Positions 59,291 to 64,000 of a stretch of DNA of 64,000 bases are shown piece after piece. The translations under genes and the position numbers were made by a program. The stretch is from Virgisporangium aliadipatigenens (GTDB lineage Bacteria; Actinomycetota; Actinomycetes; Mycobacteriales; Micromonosporaceae): NCBI RefSeq assembly GCF_016863615.1, contig NZ_BOPF01000035.1:61300-125299 (forward strand), written 5' to 3'. The notes beneath the pieces are model-generated. The model searched no databases and was not told where the DNA came from. It saw only the letters and a program-made list of their open reading frames with translations. The first letter of the stretch is position 1. Each line of letters opens with the position of its first letter.

Positions 59291-60601
59291 ATGAGAAGAG
59301 CCCTCGCGGTCCTCGCCCTCCTCCTACCGCTGGCCGCCTGCACGGCCGAACCCGCCGACGGCAAGGTCACGCTCAACTACTGGCTCTGGGACGACAAGCA
59401 GCTGCCGTCGTATCAGACCTGCGCCGACGAGTTCACCAAGGCCAACCCGAACGTCGCGATCAAGTTCACGCAGACCGCGTGGAGCCAGTACTGGCAGAAC
59501 CTCACCACCCAGCTCGCCAGCGGCGGCGCACCCGACGTGTGGACCGACCACGCCTCGTACTATCCGCAGTTCGTCTCCAGTAACCAGATCCTCGACATCC
59601 AGCCGTTCGTCGAACGCGACGGGGTCGACCTGGGCGTGTACCAGGCCGGGCTCGCCGACCTGTTCGTCAAGGACGGCAAGCGCTACGGCCTGCCGAAGGA
59701 CTGGGACACGATGGCGCTGGTGTACAACACCGCGCTCGTCAAGGACACCACGGGACTCGACGCACTCACGTGGAACCCCGTCGACGGCGGCACGTTCGAG
59801 CGGGCGATCGCGGCATCCACTGTGGACAGTCAGGGGCGCACCGGCCTGGATCCCGCGTTCGACAAGGCGAACGTGAAGGTGTACGGCTTCCTCCCGGAGT
59901 GGGCCGACGGCTCCCAGGGCCAGAACGGCTGGGGCAACCTGGCTGTCGCCAACGGCTTCACGTTCCTGGACAAGAACCCCTGGGGCACCCGTTACCGCTA
60001 CGACGATCCGAAGCTGGCGCAGACGATCGCGTGGTTCACGCACCTCATCGACGCCGGATACGCGCCGCGCTTCGACAAGCAGTCGACGCTCGGCCGCGAC
60101 GCCGTCATGGACCAGGGCACGGGGGCGTTCACGTTCGCCGGTTCGTGGACGATCAGCTCCTACCTCGGCGCGAACGCCAAGCAGAAATACGCCTTCGCGC
60201 CGCTGCCCACCGGCCCGGCCGGCCGCAAGACGGCCATCAACGGGCTCTCCGACGCGATCTACGCGGGCACGAAGCATCCCGACGAGGCGTGGGCGTGGGT
60301 GAAGTTCCTCGGCTCGGCCGCCTGTCAGGACATCGTCGGCGGCAACGCGGTCGTCTTCCCCGCGGTGAGGTCCGGGGTGGAGAAGGCGCTCGCGGCGCAC
60401 AAGGCCGCCGGGCGGGACGTGCACGTCTTCACCGACCAGGCGTCGGCACCGGGCGGAACGTTCTTCCTGCCGATCACCGACCACGGCAACGAGGTGAGCC
60501 AGATCGTGCAGGACGCGATCCAGGCCGTCGTGTTGGGACAGGCCGCCCCGGCGGGTGCGCTGAAGAAGGCAAACGACCAGGTGAACGCGCTCTTCAAGTA
60601 G
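59291..60601 (+). CDS. Sugar ABC transporter substrate-binding lipoprotein
   Basis: A 436-residue CUT1 binding protein. The lipobox LPLAACT lies after MRRALAVLALLL, followed by the mature domain KVTLNYWLWDDKQLPSYQTC, ASGGAPDVWTDHASYYPQFV and the C-terminal hinge PTGPAGRKTAINGLSDAIYA. It captures the oligosaccharide at the cell surface for the MalF/MalG-type pair. An exact 11-bp copy of the iterated palindrome core lies inside it at 59817. Confidence 0.9.
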   Translation: MRRALAVLALLLPLAACTAEPADGKVTLNYWLWDDKQLPSYQTCADEFTKANPNVAIKFTQTAWSQYWQNLTTQLASGGAPDVWTDHASYYPQFVSSNQILDIQPFVERDGVDLGVYQAGLADLFVKDGKRYGLPKDWDTMALVYNTALVKDTTGLDALTWNPVDGGTFERAIAASTVDSQGRTGLDPAFDKANVKVYGFLPEWADGSQGQNGWGNLAVANGFTFLDKNPWGTRYRYDDPKLAQTIAWFTHLIDAGYAPRFDKQSTLGRDAVMDQGTGAFTFAGSWTISSYLGANAKQKYAFAPLPTGPAGRKTAINGLSDAIYAGTKHPDEAWAWVKFLGSAACQDIVGGNAVVFPAVRSGVEKALAAHKAAGRDVHVFTDQASAPGGTFFLPITDHGNEVSQIVQDAIQAVVLGQAAPAGALKKANDQVNALFK

Positions 60602-60609
60602 GGAGAAAC

Positions 60610-62103
60610 ATGGCTCAGCTCGTGGAGGTCGGCGGACGCGTGTTCGCCGTCCAGCACTCCGGCGGCGGCACGCCGCGACCCACGGACGGCGGACTCCTGC
60701 TGCCGCCGGGCCGGGTGGCCGTGCTGCACGGACTCGGTGACGCGGAGTTCTACCGCAACGGGCAGAACTCGTGGAGCCCGTCCGGCTGGCGCCGGCTGAG
60801 CGAACCGCCGCTGCGGGTGCCCGACCCGCGGCGGCGGGTCACCGCCGACGACCCCGTGCACGACGACGCGAACCGGCACCACTCCTCGGCGGTGGCCGCG
60901 CTGCGCGGCGACGACGGCGGCACGCTCCTGCTGGGCGCGTTGGGCCCGGACACCCCGCGCCTCGCCGCCGACCACGACACGCTCGCCGGCTGGTACGCCG
61001 CGGGCGGCGCGGACTGGTTCCTCGCCCACGGGCCCGAGGACGAGGTGTTCGGCGCCTACACCGACGAACTGGCGCGGCGCTTCGGCCCCACCGGCCGCCG
61101 CGCCGGCAACGTCTGGTGCAGCTGGTACGCCTACTACGAGAACATCACCGAGGAGGTGCTGTACAAGGACATCGCGGACCTCTCCGGGCTGCCGTTCGAC
61201 GTGGTGCAGGTCGACGACGGCTGGGCCGAACGGGTCGGCGACTGGCGGCCGAACGCGAAGTTCCCGAGCGGGATGCGTGCGCTCGCGGAGCGGATCGACG
61301 ACGCGGGGTTCACGCCGGGGCTGTGGATCGCACCGTTCATCGCCCTGCCGCAGTCGAGGCTCGCCACCGAACATCCGCACCTGCTGCTGCGCGACGCCAC
61401 GGGAGCGCCGGTGATCGCCGGCTACAACTGGGGCGGCCCGTACTTCGCGCTGGACCTGGCGCGCGCGGACGCGCGGGAGCACGTGGCCGAGCTGATCCGC
61501 ACGGTGGTGCACGAGTGGGGGTTCCGCTATCTGAAGCTGGACTTCGTCAACGCCGCCGCCGCGTACCTGCCGGGGCGGCGGCGGGACGAGGCCTACCGCG
61601 ACGGCCTGCGGCTGATCCGCGAGGTGGCCGGCGAGGACGTGTACCTGCTCGGTTCCGGCGCGATCCTGCTGCCCTCGCTCGGGATCCTCGACGGCCTGCG
61701 CAGCGGCCCGGACGTGGCGCCGATGTGGGACAACTACGCGACCGTGGACCCGTCCGACGCGACCGCCCGCAATGCGTTCGTCAACAGCCTCCACCGGCTG
61801 TGGTGGTCGCCGCTGGTGCAGGTCGACCCGGACGTCGTCTACTTCCGCAGCCGGCTCAACCTGCTCACCCCGCGGCAGCTCGGGTGGCTGCGGGATCTGG
61901 CGGACGTGTGCGGGTTCCGCGCGGTGTCGGACCCGCCGGGCTGGCTGACGCCGACCGAGCTGGACGAGCTGCGCACCTATCTCGAAGCGACGCCGGAGGT
62001 CCGCCGGCTCGGCCGGTACCGGTTCGCGGTCGACGGGCGGGAGGTGGACCTCGGGCCGGCTGTCGCGCCGGAACGGGGCGGCCAGGCCTATCCGATCTCC
62101 TGA
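60610..62103 (+). CDS. Alpha-galactosidase, glycoside hydrolase family 36-like
   Basis: A 497-residue cytoplasmic glycosidase (no signal peptide). GH36/clan D features are WCSWYAYYENITEEVLYKDI, VVQVDDGWAERVGDW (substrate-binding DD), the nucleophile region FRYLKLDFVNAAA (Asp) and the acid/base region DGLRSGPDVAPMW (Asp). It is shorter than typical ~700-residue GH36 enzymes, with a reduced N-terminal beta-domain. ATG 60610 lies 8 bp after the binding-protein stop with GGGAGAAAC upstream. It should hydrolyse imported alpha-galactosides. Confidence 0.85.
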   Translation: MAQLVEVGGRVFAVQHSGGGTPRPTDGGLLLPPGRVAVLHGLGDAEFYRNGQNSWSPSGWRRLSEPPLRVPDPRRRVTADDPVHDDANRHHSSAVAALRGDDGGTLLLGALGPDTPRLAADHDTLAGWYAAGGADWFLAHGPEDEVFGAYTDELARRFGPTGRRAGNVWCSWYAYYENITEEVLYKDIADLSGLPFDVVQVDDGWAERVGDWRPNAKFPSGMRALAERIDDAGFTPGLWIAPFIALPQSRLATEHPHLLLRDATGAPVIAGYNWGGPYFALDLARADAREHVAELIRTVVHEWGFRYLKLDFVNAAAAYLPGRRRDEAYRDGLRLIREVAGEDVYLLGSGAILLPSLGILDGLRSGPDVAPMWDNYATVDPSDATARNAFVNSLHRLWWSPLVQVDPDVVYFRSRLNLLTPRQLGWLRDLADVCGFRAVSDPPGWLTPTELDELRTYLEATPEVRRLGRYRFAVDGREVDLGPAVAPERGGQAYPIS

Positions 62104-62167
62104 ACCGGCACAGATCCGCGTCGCGGGTGACGCTGACGGGAGCCGGGTGGGGGCGGTAGCGGGGCGA

Positions 62168-63319
62168 TCAGCGGGTCGCGGTGGAGAGTTTCGGTGCGAA
62201 CCTGTCGGCGAATACGCGTGCGAGAGCCCGGGTGGTGAGGTTGCGCGCGGCGAGTCCGCGTCCGGTGCGGGGGATGAGGAGCGCGGCGAGTGGCTTGATC
62301 TGCCGCACCTTGGGGTTGACCAGGCGCCGGTGGGTTGTCTCGTATTCGCGGAACGCGCGGGTGTGGTCGGTGGGGTTGGCGGCCAGTGCGCCGGCGAGAG
62401 TGTGGGCGCCGGCGACGGCGAGGGTGGAGCCGTCGCCGAAGATCGCGACACTGGACGCGGCGTCGCCGAGGAGGGCGACCCGGCCGCGGGACCAGGAGTC
62501 GATTCTGATCTGACTGAGGCGGTCGAAGTAGGGGTCGGGGTGCTGTCGGAGTGCGTCGACCAGTTCGGGAACGCGCCACCCGAGGCCTCGGTACGTGTCG
62601 GTCACGAGCTCGGTGTGGGCAACCTTGTCGCGGCGGTCCCGGCCGGGGGAGGCCGGTCCGTGGAAGACGAACATGGCCAGTCCTTCGACCTTGCCCGGGT
62701 GCAGGAGGGCGAGGCGGCCGGGGGCGTTGTAAACCACCATGTCATGCCGGTCGCGGACCGCGTCGAGCGGTACCGGAACGGTCGCGAGGTTGATGCCCAG
62801 ATCCCGCGCGAACCGTTCTTCCGGGCCGAACTCCATGCGCCGGATGGTGGAGTGGATGCCGTCGGTGCCGATGACGAGGTCGAAGCGGCGGGGCGCGGCC
62901 TTGGCAAACGTGACATCGACCCCGGCCAGATCTTGAGTGAGGCTCACGACGGTATCGCCGAACAGGTATTCGGCGCTGTCCACCGCCGCTTCGAACATGA
63001 TGGTGGCCAGGTCGGCTCGGGTGATCTCGATGTCCTGGCTCCCCTCCGGCGCGGTGGGCAGCCGGGCCATCGGCCGGCCGGCGAGGTCGAGCAGTGTCAC
63101 GCCGGTAACCGCGGTGGCGGCCGCGCGTAGCCGTGGGAGAACACCCATCTGCTCGGCGACGTGGACGGCCGGGCCCTTGACGTCGATGGGATTGCCGCTG
63201 GAGCGCAGTGTTGCCGCCTGTTCGACCACGACGGGGCGCATTCCGTGCCGCGCCAGCCAGAAGGCGAGGGTGGGGCCGGCGACGCCGGCGCCGAGGATGA
63301 GTACGTCGCGAGGAGACAT
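62168..63319 (-). CDS. FAD-dependent monooxygenase (TetX/FAD-binding class A-like)
   Basis: A 383-residue flavoprotein: RDVLILGAGVAGPTLAFWLA, FDLVIGTDGIHSTIRRMEFG, and a ribityl motif RVALLGDAASSVAIFGDGST in which the usual GDAAH..P is GDAAS.V. The ATG at 63319 has AGGAG-poor but workable context; a TTG 30 nt earlier is also open. It is divergent from a TetR gene with a palindromic operator between them, an arrangement typical of inducible drug-modifying or tailoring oxygenases. Substrate unknown. Confidence 0.85.
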   Translation of the reverse strand: MSPRDVLILGAGVAGPTLAFWLARHGMRPVVVEQAATLRSSGNPIDVKGPAVHVAEQMGVLPRLRAAATAVTGVTLLDLAGRPMARLPTAPEGSQDIEITRADLATIMFEAAVDSAEYLFGDTVVSLTQDLAGVDVTFAKAAPRRFDLVIGTDGIHSTIRRMEFGPEERFARDLGINLATVPVPLDAVRDRHDMVVYNAPGRLALLHPGKVEGLAMFVFHGPASPGRDRRDKVAHTELVTDTYRGLGWRVPELVDALRQHPDPYFDRLSQIRIDSWSRGRVALLGDAASSVAIFGDGSTLAVAGAHTLAGALAANPTDHTRAFREYETTHRRLVNPKVRQIKPLAALLIPRTGRGLAARNLTTRALARVFADRFAPKLSTATR

Positions 63320-63366
63320 GCTCACGAAGGTAGTGGCAGCAGATGCCAAATTGCCATGTGTGCCGA

Positions 63367-63383
63367 ATGGCAGTGAGTGCCAT
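63367..63383. promoter_or_regulatory. Palindromic operator between monooxygenase and TetR genes
   Basis: ATGGCA-GTGAG-TGCCAT is a perfect inverted repeat (6-bp arms, 5-nt spacer) in the 108-bp divergent intergenic region. Further TGCCA words flank it (63343, 63352), suggesting a composite TetR binding site. Confidence 0.6.
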
Positions 63384-63427
63384 CACACAACGGGTGCCGC
63401 GATCGGTCAGGCCGGTACCCTTCGGTG

Positions 63428-64000
63428 ATGTCCCTGCGCGAGGTCAAGCAGCTACGCACCCGGCAGGCGCTGGCCACAGCGGCAGCCGACCTGTTCCGGA
63501 GCAGAGGATTCGACGGCACCACTCTCGCCGACGTGGCCGCCGCCGCCGAAGTCGGCACGCGCACACTCTTCCGATACTTCGCCGGCAAGGAAGACCTGCT
63601 GTTCCCCGACCACGACGACCGGGTCGCCGCGGCGGTACGCACCATCGACGGCAGCGGACCGCCGGAGCGACCCGCTGAGGTGCTGCTCCGCGCCTTGGCG
63701 CAGGCGGAAAGCGACGAGGACGTCGCCAGTGGGCTCGCGGCGTTACGACTGCGGTTGATACGCGAGAACCCGACCGTTCGGGCACGGGCGCTCCAGCTGT
63801 ACTCCGACGCCCAACTCGAGATCGCCCGCGCGCTGACGAAGGCCTTCCCGGAGCAGCTCGACACGGTGGGTGCCGCCGCGCTGACCGGAGCCTTCGCCGG
63901 AGCGGTCCAGGGTGCCCTCTGCGCACTCATCCAGGATCCGACGGACTTCAAAGACCCGGCGGCCTACCGGAACCTCATCGACACGGCGACCCGGACGGCG
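63428..64000 (+). CDS. TetR-family regulator (3' partial)
   Basis: A TetR-type protein from ATG 63428 running off the window after 191 codons. The HTH reads TTLADVAAAAEVGTRTLFRY, followed by FAGKEDLLFPDHDDRVAAAV and a C-terminal domain of the AcrR/MftR kind (RLIRENPTVRARALQLYSDA). It is divergent from the monooxygenase at 62168-63319 and should repress it through the palindrome at 63367-63383. Confidence 0.88.
   Translation, partial: MSLREVKQLRTRQALATAAADLFRSRGFDGTTLADVAAAAEVGTRTLFRYFAGKEDLLFPDHDDRVAAAVRTIDGSGPPERPAEVLLRALAQAESDEDVASGLAALRLRLIRENPTVRARALQLYSDAQLEIARALTKAFPEQLDTVGAAALTGAFAGAVQGALCALIQDPTDFKDPAAYRNLIDTATRTA

Noticed and set aside
1..64000. tRNA, rRNA, replication origin or phage structural genes
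   Set aside because: None could be recognised anywhere in the window.

Overview
The window is uniformly GC-rich. It has short ATGA/GTGA gene overlaps, many GTG starts, SARP/AfsR-, LuxR-, TetR- and ROK-type regulators and a wealth of oxidoreductases, all typical of a filamentous actinomycete. A membrane chemoreceptor suggests a lineage with motile cells or spores (Actinoplanes-like Micromonosporales would fit), but this is inference and no rRNA or tRNA is present to test it.

Region 1 (1-15.1 kb) is a probable biosynthetic gene cluster. It holds the tail of a LuxR-type gene, an acyl-CoA synthetase, a divergent AraC regulator, and a tightly coupled run of genes: PhzS-like flavin monooxygenase, HpaB-type hydroxylase, MFS exporter, NmrA-like reductase, a freestanding ketosynthase whose active-site Cys is Gln (KSQ-like, with its AT domain apparently excised), a PrnB-family haem enzyme, a second PhzS-like monooxygenase of exactly the same length, a DsbA/FrnE-like protein and a Tat-exported berberine-bridge-type oxidase. 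The run ends in the first ~39 codons of a trpC gene that is cut off at an IS3-type transposase remnant. PrnB plus trpC points to a tryptophan-derived product. The cluster looks truncated, and I cannot match it to a pathway I know.

Region 2 (15.4-23.5 kb, minus strand) is a nitrogen-acquisition block: urtABCDE urea-type ABC transporter, an NCS1 permease and two tandem TetR regulators, with no urease. Region 3 (23.5-30.6 kb) is mixed: gene remnants, a GlxA-type regulator, an epoxide hydrolase, a 160-bp MITE, IS5/IS256/IS110 fragments, and a chemoreceptor paired with a BMP-type binding lipoprotein.

Region 4 (30.6-43.8 kb) is signalling: a two-component system, a secreted S33 peptidase, a small secreted Cys-containing protein, an HTH-NB-ARC-TPR STAND protein, a decayed zone with LuxR, IS5 and GNAT fragments, a TPR protein, a divergent ECF sigma factor and Ser/Thr kinase pair, a lipoprotein, and a gene plus pseudogene carrying frameshifts. 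Region 5 (43.9-48.7 kb) holds two regulator-controlled units: MarR/LLM-oxidoreductase with twin palindromic operators, and PadR/membrane protein with an operator overlapping the start codon.

Region 6 (48.9-53.7 kb) carries an aromatic-ring monooxygenase and a large AfsR-type activator. Region 7 (53.9-62.1 kb) is a carbohydrate locus: a frameshifted ROK regulator, a secreted DUF4832/FN3 protein, and divergently a two-permease plus binding-protein ABC importer with a GH36 alpha-galactosidase. The window ends with a divergent monooxygenase/TetR pair. Across the window the 13-bp palindrome GTCCACAGTGGAC recurs far more often than expected.
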